Source: Desulfomonilaceae bacterium
Lineage (GTDB): Bacteria; Desulfobacterota; Desulfomonilia; Desulfomonilales; Desulfomonilaceae
NCBI GenBank assembly: GCA_031082285.1
Contig: JAVHLK010000040.1
Location: 1 to 43,452, forward strand
DNA: 43,452 bases
Reading direction: 5' to 3'
Positions 26,421 through 34,961 of the stretch are shown piece after piece. The position numbers were made by a program, and so were the translations under genes. How positions within the stretch are numbered: position 1 is the stretch's first letter; the number at the start of each line of letters is the position of its first letter. The notes beneath the pieces are model-generated. The model did no database searches, was not told the DNA's origin, and saw only the letters and a list, made by a program, of their open reading frames with translations.

Positions 26421-27335
26421 ATGCGCGTCTTAGCGAGTGTTGCGGCTATTCTGCTGACCATCGCGGTTCTTCCCGCATGTGTGCAGGCTCAGGGGTTCCT
26501 TCCGCAGTCGGTGTTCTTGCAGGCACAGCGGTTTTTTCCACAAGGAATGGAATTAGATGGTTCTTTTCGCATGGAACTTCTCTTCGGTTCACAGATGCTT
26601 CGCGCCTTGCACGGCGCTAACAGAACGCCCGAGTTGGAGGATGTGTTCAAGGTTCTGTACAATCCGCGTCTGCCGGTTCTGGCCGGTGATGTCGAAATCT
26701 CGCCTTTCTACGCTTTTTCCGGACGAATCGGGGGAGCACTGAGCATTTTCGAGAGAGATCTATCCTCGACACGCGGGTTCGAGGTCGGTGGAGTAGAGAC
26801 GCCACGGTGGGTGACTCGTCCCGACTATCAGTCATGGGAAGCCGCGGGACTGTATCATCTCCACAAGGGCGGGGGCTATCGGTTCAGTGTCGTCGCGGGA
26901 TATCGACAGTCCGTATGGCGCTATCACGGGGAACTTGAGCAGGGGGGCGACTCACGGTTGCGTGATACGTTCGCGTCCAATATTCCGTTTATCGGCATGC
27001 AAACCGCCATGTTCTCTCCATGGTGGAAGGCGCGCTTCGAGGTGATTGGCTCGCCGTTTATGAAACAGAATTCCACCCTGTCCATTCGGCAGGCCGCCGC
27101 GTTTTCCGAACACAACGTGGAGACCGATAAAGGGGGGCTGATCGAATTTCGATTGGAAGGAACGGTGGCCCTTCAAGCCAACCTCCGGCTGGGCGTGTTC
27201 GCGTGCTATTACTATCAGGAACTGACCGGCAGGTCCACAGGATCGGGTGCAGGGCCGTTCGCCGAGAACCTGAGCGGCTATTACACGAGAGAGAGTATGG
27301 CTTCGGTGGGTTTGAATCTCAACGTCGTGTACTGA
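26421..27335 (+). CDS. Putative outer-membrane beta-barrel protein
   Basis: A 304-residue protein with a signal peptide (MRVLASVAAILLTIAVL, likely cleavage at VQA-QG). The mature part has no hydrophobic helix but many short amphipathic strands with aromatic girdles (YRFSVVAGYRQSVWRYHG, LRLGVFACYYYQELTG). It ends in G-L-N-L-N-V-V-Y, a C-terminal aromatic residue as used for BAM recognition. A 10- to 14-stranded barrel is likely. The lipobox-like V-L-P-A-C has proline in the wrong place, so lipidation is unlikely. I do not recognise a family. GGAGAG lies upstream of this ATG; an earlier in-frame ATG would add 16 residues before the signal peptide. Confidence 0.6.
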   Translation: MRVLASVAAILLTIAVLPACVQAQGFLPQSVFLQAQRFFPQGMELDGSFRMELLFGSQMLRALHGANRTPELEDVFKVLYNPRLPVLAGDVEISPFYAFSGRIGGALSIFERDLSSTRGFEVGGVETPRWVTRPDYQSWEAAGLYHLHKGGGYRFSVVAGYRQSVWRYHGELEQGGDSRLRDTFASNIPFIGMQTAMFSPWWKARFEVIGSPFMKQNSTLSIRQAAAFSEHNVETDKGGLIEFRLEGTVALQANLRLGVFACYYYQELTGRSTGSGAGPFAENLSGYYTRESMASVGLNLNVVY

Positions 27336-27348
27336 GCGAATTCCTTCT

Positions 27349-27374
27349 CGTTCCCAGGCTCCTGCCCGGGAATG
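27349..27374. repeat. Palindromic repeat between convergent genes
   Basis: CGTTCCCAGGC and GCCCGGGAATG form near-perfect inverted arms around a four-base centre. This sequence type (TTCCCAGGCTC...GGGAA) is a known dispersed palindrome in many genomes. Its place between the convergent beta-barrel and trmFO genes suggests a role in bidirectional termination. Confidence 0.6.
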
Positions 27375-27483
27375 CCTGTCCTTCCCGCGTCCCGCCGGAT
27401 CTTTGCCCCGACAGTCTACTTCCGTGAAAGGCTTTCATAGTCCGTTTCGATCAGCGGGCATGGCGGATTGCGAGTCGGCATAT

Positions 27484-28836
27484 TTAGAATACGACCGCGC
27501 CTTTCTCTCCCTCCTCCTCCTCCCAGAGCTTGTCAACGCGGCCGATCCATTTCCGGATTTCGGCAATCGCGGCCGCCGCAAGCACTTCCTTTTTTCGCTT
27601 CTTGGTTGTGCCCGGGGGAGGGGCATCCATGAGTCCGAAGTTCACGTTCATCGGTTCGTACTTCTTGGGAGTCGTGTCCCTGGTATGCTTCAAGAGCCCC
27701 CCCACCGCGGTCGATGACGGCGGCGGTTCGGGAGTAATGCCTCGGGCGCACAGCCCGGCCATGATGCCGACGATCAGACCGGATGCTGCGGACTCGATAT
27801 ACCCCTCCACGCCAGTGATCTGACCGGCGAAGAACACATGCGGCAACGCCGTGGATCGGGAAAATCGGTCGAGCAACCTGGGTGCATCGAGATAGGTATT
27901 GCGGTGTATCGAACCCAGGCGGGCAAAGGTCGCGGATTCCAGACCGGGGATGGTACGAAACATCTTCTCCTGCTCCGGATGCGTCATCTTGGTTTGGAAC
28001 CCCACCAGATTGTACAGGGTCTTCTCCCTGTTCTCGGCGCGCAGTTGAACCACCGCGTACGGTCGCCTTCCGGTGGCCGGGTCAATGAGCCCGACGGGCT
28101 TCATGGGACCGAACGCGAGGGTGTCGGGACCCCTCCGAGCAATTTCTTCGATCGGCAGGCACCCCTCGAAATGCGGGATCTTCTCGAAAGGATACGGATC
28201 CACCTTTTGGGCCCATATGACCGCGTCCACAAAACGTCGGTATGTCTCTTCGTCCATAGGAGCGTTCAGGTAGTCGCCTTCCCCCTCCTCATAACGTGAG
28301 GCGGAAAAGAGCTTGTTCATGTCCAGGGAATCCGCTTCCACGATGGGCGCGATGGCATCATAGAAAGAGAGCCCGTCGGCGCCCACGGAACGGGCAATGT
28401 CATCCGCGAGTGAATCGGACGTCAGAGGTCCCGTTGCGACAATCACCGTGCCTTCCTCCACGTGGGGAATCCTCGTGATTTCCCTTCGTTCCAAAGTCAC
28501 CAGCGGATTCCCCGAGATCCGCTCGGTAATGAAGCGCGAGAATCGCTCCCTGTCCACGGCGAGCGCCTTCCCCGCGGGTACCGAGGTGGCCCGGGCCGCG
28601 GTCACGATCAACGAATCCATGAGCCGCATCTCTTCTTTGAGCAGCCCCGCCGCGGAGTTCAAGGATGCCGACCTGAACGAGTTGGAGCATACCAGCTCGC
28701 CGAGATTCTCCGACTCGTGCGCGGGAGAGAATCGCTCGGGCTTCATCTCGATCAGGCGAACCCGCGTTCCTCTCTTCACCAGTTGCCACGCTGCTTCACA
28801 ACCCGCCAGCCCGCCTCCCAAGATCGTAATTGCCAT
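27484..28836 (-). CDS. trmFO: Folate-dependent tRNA (uracil-5-)-methyltransferase TrmFO
   Basis: A 450-residue flavoprotein that makes 5-methyluridine at position 54 of tRNA using methylenetetrahydrofolate and reduced FAD. The dinucleotide-binding start is ITILGGGLAGCEAAWQL. Family segments follow: ELVCSNSFRSASLNSAAGLLK, LAVDRERFSRFITERI, ASRYEEGEGDYLNAPM, and GQITGVEGYIESAASGL. The length fits. The ATG at 28836 has AGGAG upstream at normal spacing; the longer frame that starts 28 codons earlier lacks one. TrmFO is found in Firmicutes, many deltaproteobacteria and others, replacing the SAM-dependent TrmA. The gene stands alone. Confidence 0.93.
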   Translation of the reverse strand: MAITILGGGLAGCEAAWQLVKRGTRVRLIEMKPERFSPAHESENLGELVCSNSFRSASLNSAAGLLKEEMRLMDSLIVTAARATSVPAGKALAVDRERFSRFITERISGNPLVTLERREITRIPHVEEGTVIVATGPLTSDSLADDIARSVGADGLSFYDAIAPIVEADSLDMNKLFSASRYEEGEGDYLNAPMDEETYRRFVDAVIWAQKVDPYPFEKIPHFEGCLPIEEIARRGPDTLAFGPMKPVGLIDPATGRRPYAVVQLRAENREKTLYNLVGFQTKMTHPEQEKMFRTIPGLESATFARLGSIHRNTYLDAPRLLDRFSRSTALPHVFFAGQITGVEGYIESAASGLIVGIMAGLCARGITPEPPPSSTAVGGLLKHTRDTTPKKYEPMNVNFGLMDAPPPGTTKKRKKEVLAAAAIAEIRKWIGRVDKLWEEEEGEKGAVVF

Positions 28837-28968
28837 GCACGCTCCTGCGGTCGTTCCATCACCGTGAATCTCGAGTTGCCCATTCGAACAAGCGTTTCCA
28901 TTGTAGCAGAATGCCGACACCCCGTGAATGCCGACGAACGGGGACTTTTCGGGAGACTCCGGCCTGGT

Positions 28969-29601
28969 CTAATTCATCAGCCGCGCAAGCAAGCCGTTGA
29001 ACCTCCCTGTGAAAAAGGGATTGGGAGCTGACACGTCTTCCTTCTTTGCCGGTGGGGCATGTGCCGACGATGCGAGTTTCGGGGGTGGGGTTGGGGGAAC
29101 GCCCGATTTCTTCGCAGGGGTCGCTCGGGCCTTGGACGCAAGTTTGACCGGTGCCTGCCCGATCACGGTAAAGTGGACCGGAGCGGTACCCGGCTTCACG
29201 ATGTCGAGCTCTTGTGCCGCACTGAACGAAAGATCGATCACGCGCTCGCCCACGAACGGGCCCCGATCGTTGACACGCACGAGCACGCTCTTCCGGTTCG
29301 TCAAATTGGTCACCTGGACGAGAGTCTGCAACGGCAGCGTGCTGTGAGCCGCGGTCAGCGCGTGCATGTCGTAGACTTCTCCTGAAGCGGTCTTCTTCCC
29401 ATGGAATCCCGGTCCGTACCAGGAAGCGATACCGCGCTGTGAATAGCCGGGCTGGATTTTCTTCAGAGGATAGTAGGTTTTTCCGTTGATGGTGTAGGAC
29501 CCGGGGACCCGTTTCTTGACAATAGGGGTTTTGGCTGCACAACTGATCATTAGCATGGATATTAAAGTAATTATCAATAGTTGTGCTATTTTGATGTTCA
29601 T
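28969..29601 (-). CDS. rlpA: RlpA-like septal-ring lipoprotein
   Basis: A 210-residue lipoprotein. The lipobox L-M-I-S-C gives C21 as the lipidated residue. The double-psi beta-barrel domain (about 50-150) starts with GIASWYGPGFHGKKTASG and contains E75, D78, H86 and D112; the spacing of the first three matches the catalytic residues I recall for Pseudomonas RlpA, a lytic transglycosylase acting on naked glycan strands. The C-terminal 60 residues are a proline/alanine/lysine-rich tail with two related KLAS...PAKK blocks, and there is no SPOR domain. It is therefore a short RlpA that may rely on other factors for septal targeting. Confidence 0.88.
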   Translation of the reverse strand: MNIKIAQLLIITLISMLMISCAAKTPIVKKRVPGSYTINGKTYYPLKKIQPGYSQRGIASWYGPGFHGKKTASGEVYDMHALTAAHSTLPLQTLVQVTNLTNRKSVLVRVNDRGPFVGERVIDLSFSAAQELDIVKPGTAPVHFTVIGQAPVKLASKARATPAKKSGVPPTPPPKLASSAHAPPAKKEDVSAPNPFFTGRFNGLLARLMN

Positions 29602-29641
29602 GATTGTCTTATGTATCTATAACATCTTATGATGGTTATTG

Positions 29642-29671
29642 TTTTTAGCATATTTAGACGGCTCGTGTCAA
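29642..29671 (-). promoter_or_regulatory. Candidate promoter of rlpA
   Basis: On the minus strand a perfect TTGACA (29671-29666) is followed after 18 bases by TAAAAA (29647-29642). The region is AT-rich and lies about 40-70 bases before the ATG at 29601. Confidence 0.5.
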
Positions 29672-29872
29672 GATCCGTAAACGATTCCGCGCCGTTTCCG
29701 GATCGACTCGTTCGCCGAAGCAATTATTCACGGCCGCGGGAAGACCGACTCCGCCGGCGCGTCACTGCGGGGAACGGAGCGACACTCCATTTTTGAGATG
29801 TATTTTCACGTCCTGAAATGATATCTATCCTGGATCCCGCTCGAAACGAATGCGTGTCGTGAAGGAAGGGCA

Positions 29873-30886
29873 TTGCCGACGGAGACGATTACCGGTCCAA
29901 TCGCAACGGAAATGGTTTCATGCGACCTGTGCGGGTCGGACGATCAGGATGTGCTGTACACGAGACTCGACCCCATCACCGGCCGGGAGTTTCACCTGGT
30001 GGAATGTCGCTGCGGCATGGCCTTTGTCAACCCCATGCCGACGGCACGATCGATTCCGCTGCTTTATCCGGATGATTACCTCAAGGACAAGCAGGACCTG
30101 CAGTCGCTGTACGGCCGCATGATGACCTACCTGCCCGAACCGGAACCGGATGACGGCGTGTTGCTGGACATAGGCTGCGGTCGAGGTGATTTCATCCACT
30201 ACGCGGCCGGACTGGGACGTCGAGTGGAGGGTGTCGATCTGCTGACCTGGGAGACGCCCCATGACGTGCCCATACGGGTCGGGGATTTCCTCGCCATGGA
30301 ATTGCCCGAACGGCATTACAAGATCGTGACTGCGTGGGCCATCCTGGAACACGTGCGCACTCCATCGGCCTTTTTCGACAAGATTTCCCGGCTTCTCCAA
30401 GAAGACGGTCGGTTCGTGTTCGTGGTTCCCAACTTTGGTGCTCCGGGTATGAGACACGCATGCACTGAAGACATTCCAAGACACCTTCACCTGTTTACTC
30501 CGCGATCGGTGAAGGCCCATTTGAGCAACCACGGCATGGAGGCGCTCACAATCTACCACCATGACGACCTTTACACCGCCTACCCTTTTGGACTTGTCAG
30601 GTACGGTCTCTACAACCTGCGCGGGAAGGAGCGGAGGTGTACGAAATATCAGAACCGATCGGTGGCGCTGCTCCGTAACAGACAGATCAAGGGGAACATG
30701 GGAGTGTGGCTGGCTGAGGTGTTCAGGAAGGTGGGCCCTGTGGCCCTCATTGTTGACGCGGTCGACCTGGCCGTAGGAATAGCCGTGGCCAAGCTTTCGA
30801 AGTTGATGGGCAACTACGGAGTCATGACGGTCGTTGCTCGCGTGAACAGGCAAAAAAAAAGCAATCCACATGAGGAGGATTGCTAA
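29873..30886 (+). CDS. SAM methyltransferase with N-terminal zinc ribbon
   Basis: A 337-residue protein. C17, C20, C45 and C47 form a small zinc-binding module, typical of the C-methyltransferases of deoxysugar and glycan clusters, followed by a YPDDYL segment. The Rossmann core starts with LLDIGCGRGDFIHYA (98-112) and has IVTAWAILEHVRTPSAFF, the family's post-motif region. A TTG start at 29873 is chosen because GAAGGAAGGG lies directly upstream; ATG at 29912 is the alternative and would still keep the zinc ribbon. The substrate is unknown. The last 12 codons overlap a strong stem-loop that reads as a terminator on the opposite strand. Confidence 0.8.
   Translation: MPTETITGPIATEMVSCDLCGSDDQDVLYTRLDPITGREFHLVECRCGMAFVNPMPTARSIPLLYPDDYLKDKQDLQSLYGRMMTYLPEPEPDDGVLLDIGCGRGDFIHYAAGLGRRVEGVDLLTWETPHDVPIRVGDFLAMELPERHYKIVTAWAILEHVRTPSAFFDKISRLLQEDGRFVFVVPNFGAPGMRHACTEDIPRHLHLFTPRSVKAHLSNHGMEALTIYHHDDLYTAYPFGLVRYGLYNLRGKERRCTKYQNRSVALLRNRQIKGNMGVWLAEVFRKVGPVALIVDAVDLAVGIAVAKLSKLMGNYGVMTVVARVNRQKKSNPHEEDC
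30852..30884 (-). terminator. Rho-independent terminator on the minus strand, inside the methyltransferase 3' end
   Basis: The 8-bp stem AGCAATCC (30860-30867)/GGATTGCT (30877-30884) has a nine-base loop. On the minus strand it is followed by a run of nine T bases (the A-run at 30852-30860 on the plus strand). It should end minus-strand transcripts coming from the rsmB direction, and it lies within the coding end of the convergent methyltransferase. On the plus strand no T-tract follows. Confidence 0.75.
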
Positions 30887-31293
30887 GAGGGTATGGTTAG
30901 GAGTCGTTGTTCGTCTTATTAATAAGCAACTCGCGTGCCAAGTGTGCTAACTAGGGAGAAGACCGAACCTTTCCCGAATTTGGCCTGCGTGGTACTCGCG
31001 CATGAGCGATTAGTTTTTTCGCACTTTGTCCGACCGGCCGGAGGTTGTGTGAATTTTTTTCGCAGCAAGACCCTCTCCACGGGTTTTCCCTTGAGCCATC
31101 TTACTGAAACCGAACACGAGTTCGTTTCCCGGTTCCGCTTGTTGAAGCGTACCGAAAGGAAAACGAACGACGAGACGGGTACGTCGACCGAACGCGCCCG
31201 AGACAAATCCGCGCGTCGGTGAGGCTCAATTCAGTCTTCCAATTCACTGGAAAAGCTCCCGCGGTTTTCAATTCATCGCCTTTTTTCAGTATG
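30887..31293. other. 407-base gap between convergent genes, with hairpins
   Basis: This region lies between rsmB (minus strand, stop at 31294) and the terminator ending at 30852. It contains a strong hairpin with CGAAC (31111-31115) and GTTCG (31120-31124) arms, extended by GAAA (31106-31109) and TTTC (31125-31128). T-rich stretches are present on both strands. Open frames exist, but their composition and lack of RBS do not support genes. It may be a long rsmB 3' untranslated region or hold a small RNA. Confidence 0.4.
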
Positions 31294-32703
31294 TTAACGC
31301 TTCCTAAGCCGCGCTGCGAAAAAACCATCCAGTGGTACGTCGTCCGGCGGTGGAAAGGTCATCAGTAATCCAGGGGGTCGGATGACGCCCGGAATCCGGA
31401 CTTCCTCCGGGAGTATGGGATCTACGGAAAATTCCGGATGTTCCTGCAAGAAGCGCGTTACGACTTCCGTCGTCTCCTCGTCCGTCGTGGTACAGACGGA
31501 ATAGACCATGATTCCGGTCGCGTCGAGAGCGGACGAAAGCGTCTTGAGCAGGTTGAGTTGTCTTTCGGCCGATTCTCGAACTCGTTGGATGGTCGAGCGG
31601 TACTTCACCTCAGGATTGTGTCTCAGCACACCCAGGTTGGAGCACGGCGCGTCCAACAATATCTTGCGGAACTTTCCCAGTCCGCGGATCGCGGATGTGT
31701 CGGTCATATCTCCGTGGATCAGTCTGACGCCGGCCGTGCCGAGCCGATCGAGATTCCGGCCCGTCTCATCCAGTCGTTGTAGGTTCTCGTCCGTTGCAGT
31801 GATGTCCGCACGGTTCCCGGTCAACGCGGCGAGATGAGCGGTTTTTCCGCCGGGAGCCGCGCACGCGTCGAGGATCTTCTCCCCGGCGCGAGGCTTCAAC
31901 AAGGGCGCAACCAGCTGCGAAGCCCTGTCCTGAACGGCAAAGAGCCCGAGATTGAATCCCGGCAACTCGTGTACCGGACACCTTGTCGACGGTATCCACA
32001 GAGCGTCGGGCTCTGGTACGGTGGGAATCGCGGAGATACCGGATCCGGAAAAGATCTCGAGAAGCTCGTCTCGGGTCGTCTTCAGCGGGTTGGCACGCAC
32101 AATGAGCTGAGATGGTGAATTGCCGAACATCAATACCCGACGGGTTGTCTCAACGCCGTACTGCTTGAGCCATCTCTCGACGATCCAGACCGGATATGAG
32201 TAGTACGCGGCAAGCGACGCGGGTGCATCCGAGGGATCGGGATCGATCGTCTCAAGGTTTCTCAAGGCATTTCTCAGTACCGCGTTCACAAAGCCGGCCG
32301 CGGCATCGCCGACTCTGGTTCGAGCCTGAAGCACGGCCTGGTGCACGGCCGCGCGCTGCGGAACGCGATCCAATATGACGAGTTGGTACAACGCGGTTCT
32401 GAGTATTGCCCTTACAGTCGGGTGGAGCTTCTTCCGTGGTTTGTTAAGGCATTTGTTGATGATTCCATCCAGCCGAGTCAGCCGGCGCACCACACCGTAC
32501 GTCAATTCCGTGGCCAATCCACGGTCTTCCGGCGTCAAGGCTCGGGTCTGTAATTGCTCGGAGAGCGCGGCTTCGACGAACTTTCCCCGCTGAACCGACT
32601 CCAGCACATCAACCGCCGCGTCCCTGGCAGGAGTTGCGGGAATCGGCCGATTCTTGGAACGTCGCTTCGACGATTTTGATGAATTATTAGTGCCCGGTTT
32701 CAT
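31294..32703 (-). CDS. rsmB: 16S rRNA (cytosine(967)-C(5))-methyltransferase RsmB
   Basis: A 469-residue enzyme that methylates C967 of 16S rRNA. A basic, unstructured 25-residue start (KRRSKNRPIPAT) leads into a NusB-like RNA-binding domain (about 25-150). The RsmB/NOL1 fold follows, with motif I DACAAPGGKTAHLAAL, the catalytic C354 in LLDAPCSNLGVL and the second cysteine C404 in YSVCTTTDEE. The YSVC-T-T form is a slight variant of the usual Y-S-T-C-S. The ATG at 32703 is chosen because the upstream frame lacks similarity to the family. It is the last gene of the def-fmt-htpX-rsmB run. Confidence 0.92.
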   Translation of the reverse strand: MKPGTNNSSKSSKRRSKNRPIPATPARDAAVDVLESVQRGKFVEAALSEQLQTRALTPEDRGLATELTYGVVRRLTRLDGIINKCLNKPRKKLHPTVRAILRTALYQLVILDRVPQRAAVHQAVLQARTRVGDAAAGFVNAVLRNALRNLETIDPDPSDAPASLAAYYSYPVWIVERWLKQYGVETTRRVLMFGNSPSQLIVRANPLKTTRDELLEIFSGSGISAIPTVPEPDALWIPSTRCPVHELPGFNLGLFAVQDRASQLVAPLLKPRAGEKILDACAAPGGKTAHLAALTGNRADITATDENLQRLDETGRNLDRLGTAGVRLIHGDMTDTSAIRGLGKFRKILLDAPCSNLGVLRHNPEVKYRSTIQRVRESAERQLNLLKTLSSALDATGIMVYSVCTTTDEETTEVVTRFLQEHPEFSVDPILPEEVRIPGVIRPPGLLMTFPPPDDVPLDGFFAARLRKR

Positions 32704-32750
32704 AAGTTCGGCCACGTATGCACGGAAGCCCCCGTTGTGCCGGTAACGCC

Positions 32751-32812
32751 CCGTTTCACGGGATTCCTTCTCCGCGAACGCCCGGCATCCCGCGCAGCAC
32801 GCGGGACGGGAC
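32751..32812. repeat. Dispersed repeat, copy 1, with CCCGCG...CGCGGG hairpin
   Basis: A roughly 60-base unit reading TTTCACGGGATTCCTTC, then CGCCCGGCATCCCGCG, five loop bases and CGCGGGAC. It recurs at 35797-35856 with clear similarity. The core forms a perfect hairpin. The same core also appears inside the palindromic element at 32879-32966. Confidence 0.6.
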
Positions 32813-32878
32813 GCGACCGAGAGTTTACGGCACCAAGTGCTCTGTGGCATGATTACGGTCGCACATTTCTTCCGCGTC

Positions 32879-32966
32879 GAGATTGCTTTCCCGCGTTCTG
32901 CGCGGGACTACGCTCCTCGCAAAGACATGGTAAAGGTTGTCATTGCGAGCAAAGCGAAGCAATCTC
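32879..32966. repeat. Large palindromic repeat with a nested hairpin
   Basis: GAGATTGCTT...CGCTCCTCGCAAAGACA (32879-32927) pairs with TGTCATTGCGAG...AGCGAAGCAATCTC (32938-32966). The left arm carries an extra 22-base hairpin, CCCGCG-TTCTG-CGCGGG, which the right arm lacks. This looks like a palindromic element into which a second repeat has inserted. It belongs to the GAGATTGC/GCAATGACA family. Confidence 0.6.
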
Positions 32967-33039
32967 AGCTCGCCGGAATCCGCGACCGAATTTAGGAAAC
33001 GGAACACTTCGCGACCGTATTTGAGAAATGGAGCAGTAC

Positions 33040-33876
33040 TCAGTATCCGGCCATTTTCTGAAGTCGGGCAATCCGTTCCTCGGTGGGCGGATGCGTCGAG
33101 AAAAGGCTTCCAATGCCTCCGCTCAGGAAGGGATTGACGATAAACATGTGAGCGGTGGCCTGGTCTCCGTGCATGGGAACCGCGTCGGCACCGCGCCTCA
33201 GCTTATCGAGCGCTCGCGCCAACCATATGGGATTGCCGCAGATCTGCGCGCCGGTGGAGTCCGCAATGTACTCTCGTGACCGCGAGATGGCCATCTGAAT
33301 GAGCATTGCGGCAATGGGTGCCAGGATCATCATCATGATCATTCCCACGATGGAACCGCCGCCTTCCTCGTCATCCGACCGGCCGCCGAACAGAAACCCG
33401 AAATGGGCAAGGTACGTGATGGCCGCCCCTATGGTGGCTGCAACACTCTGAATAAGTATGTCTCTGTTCTTCACATGCCCCAATTCATGCCCGATCACGC
33501 CCGCGAGTTCTTCCCGGGTGAGAAGCCTCATGATTCCTTCCGTGACCGCCACCGCGGCATGAGACGGGTTCCTTCCCGTCGCGAACGCGTTGGGGGAGGG
33601 ATCGGGAATAATGTACACCTTGGGCATGGGGAGACCCGCATGAGAGGCAAGATTGGCAACCAGGCGGTAGAGGTCCGGAGCCTCCGCTTCGGTGACTTCC
33701 TGAGCCTTGTACATTCTCAACACGATCTTGTCGCTGAACCAATAGCTTCCGAAGTTCAAGACTACGGCTATCACCAGTGCTATAGCGGCACCGTTCTTAC
33801 CGCCGATGAATCCTCCAATTACGACGAGAAGTCCGCCCAATGCCGCGAGAAGAATCACCGTCCTAAACTGATTCAT
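33040..33876 (-). CDS. htpX: Membrane zinc metalloprotease HtpX
   Basis: A 278-residue M48 family protease of the inner membrane that degrades misfolded membrane proteins. Two N-terminal helices (residues 7-24 and 29-46) precede the catalytic domain with H130-E-L-G-H134, followed by two further hydrophobic segments and an [11 protein letters not shown] motif supplying the third zinc ligand. The ATG at 33876 has GGAGAAAG upstream. The gene lies between fmt and rsmB, a common place in Desulfobacterota. Stress regulation cannot be seen. Confidence 0.92.
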   Translation of the reverse strand: MNQFRTVILLAALGGLLVVIGGFIGGKNGAAIALVIAVVLNFGSYWFSDKIVLRMYKAQEVTEAEAPDLYRLVANLASHAGLPMPKVYIIPDPSPNAFATGRNPSHAAVAVTEGIMRLLTREELAGVIGHELGHVKNRDILIQSVAATIGAAITYLAHFGFLFGGRSDDEEGGGSIVGMIMMMILAPIAAMLIQMAISRSREYIADSTGAQICGNPIWLARALDKLRRGADAVPMHGDQATAHMFIVNPFLSGGIGSLFSTHPPTEERIARLQKMAGY

Positions 33877-34034
33877 ACTTCTTTCTCCAAATGGTTTTGT
33901 TAAGATTTCCGGGTTTCGGACATGGCCGCCGTTCGCCGCCGCGTTCCTTCCGGAATTTTGTCGGGCCGCGCACACGGCGTGTCGCAGGCCATTGTGTCGA
34001 CCCATGCATCAGCCGACACGGAACCGGGGACCCG

Positions 34035-34961
34035 TCACGCGAGAATGTCTCCCACCTTCAATCGACGTCCTCGAGCATACTCCGCTGCAAAGACCGGCTT
34101 CTTGCCGGGAGCTTGAACCCGGCACAACCGGAGTTGACCGGTGCCGGTTCCCACGGACACGCCGTCCCCTTTGATTCCCATCACGTGACCCGGTCCGGAT
34201 TCTCCCTCTTCAACAGCGGCCTCCCAAACCTTGACGTTCACCCCCGCGAGAGAGAAGAACGCCCCCGGCCACGGATTCATTGCTCTCACGAGTCGATGCA
34301 GAAAGTCCGCATCGTGGTTCCAGTCTATACGTCCGTCGTCTTTGGTCAGCAAACGGCTATAGGTAGCCGCGGATTCGTCCTGAGGTTCGGGCCGAACGTT
34401 TCCACCGGCCATCATCTTCAATGTTTTGACCACGAGGTCCGCCCCGGGTTCCAGCAACTTGTCGTGCAGAGTCCCTGCGGTATCGTCCGGAGCGATGGGA
34501 ACTTCCTTCTTGAGGAGGATGTCGCCCGTATCCATGCCTTCGTCCATGACCATGGTGCACACGCCGGTCACCGTGTCGCCCGCCAGTATGGCCGCGGAGA
34601 TGGGGGAAGCTCCTCTGTGACGGGGCAAGAGCGACGCGTGCAGGTTGATGCAGCCCATCTCGGGAAGTTCAAGGACGACCTTGGGCAGAATCTTCCCGTA
34701 CGCGGCAACGACAATCACGTCTGGGTTCCAGTATTTCAGCAGCTCGATGGATTCGCTCGAGGCGAGCTTGTCCGGCTCGGCAATCGGAACACCCAGTTCC
34801 AGGGCCGCGGCTTTCACCGCCGTGGGCACGGTTTTCCGTCCCCTTCCCTTGGGTCTGTCCGGTTGAGTCATGACGCCGACGAGCCGGAAACGGCTATGAA
34901 TTGCCCGGAGAGGCGGAACCGCGAACTCCGGTGAACCCATGAACACCACTCTCAGGCTCAC
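34035..34961 (-). CDS. fmt: Methionyl-tRNA formyltransferase
   Basis: A 308-residue enzyme that formylates initiator Met-tRNA with 10-formyltetrahydrofolate. The N-terminal domain opens RVVFMGSPEFAVPPL; the catalytic region has INLHASLLPRHRGASPI and an invariant aspartate in VMDEGMDTGDIL. The C-terminal OB domain starts near residue 210 with RLVRAMNPWPGAFF. The start is GTG at 34961, which overlaps the def stop (GTGA), so translation is coupled to def. No function beyond the standard one is suggested. Confidence 0.95.
   Translation of the reverse strand: MSLRVVFMGSPEFAVPPLRAIHSRFRLVGVMTQPDRPKGRGRKTVPTAVKAAALELGVPIAEPDKLASSESIELLKYWNPDVIVVAAYGKILPKVVLELPEMGCINLHASLLPRHRGASPISAAILAGDTVTGVCTMVMDEGMDTGDILLKKEVPIAPDDTAGTLHDKLLEPGADLVVKTLKMMAGGNVRPEPQDESAATYSRLLTKDDGRIDWNHDADFLHRLVRAMNPWPGAFFSLAGVNVKVWEAAVEEGESGPGHVMGIKGDGVSVGTGTGQLRLCRVQAPGKKPVFAAEYARGRRLKVGDILA

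Larger units (their letters stand above)
32704..33039. other. Repeat-rich gap between rsmB and htpX
   Basis: This 336-base gap holds no gene but two repeat elements (32751-32812 and 32879-32966), listed separately. I see no promoter hexamers of quality for rsmB here, so rsmB may be read from upstream or from an unrecognised promoter. Confidence 0.5.

Noticed and set aside
30919-31206. A 95-codon minus-strand frame in the gap after rsmB, and tmRNA in the same place
   Set aside because: TTG start without a good ribosome binding site and no motif; no tmRNA-like acceptor or T-arm sequence was found.
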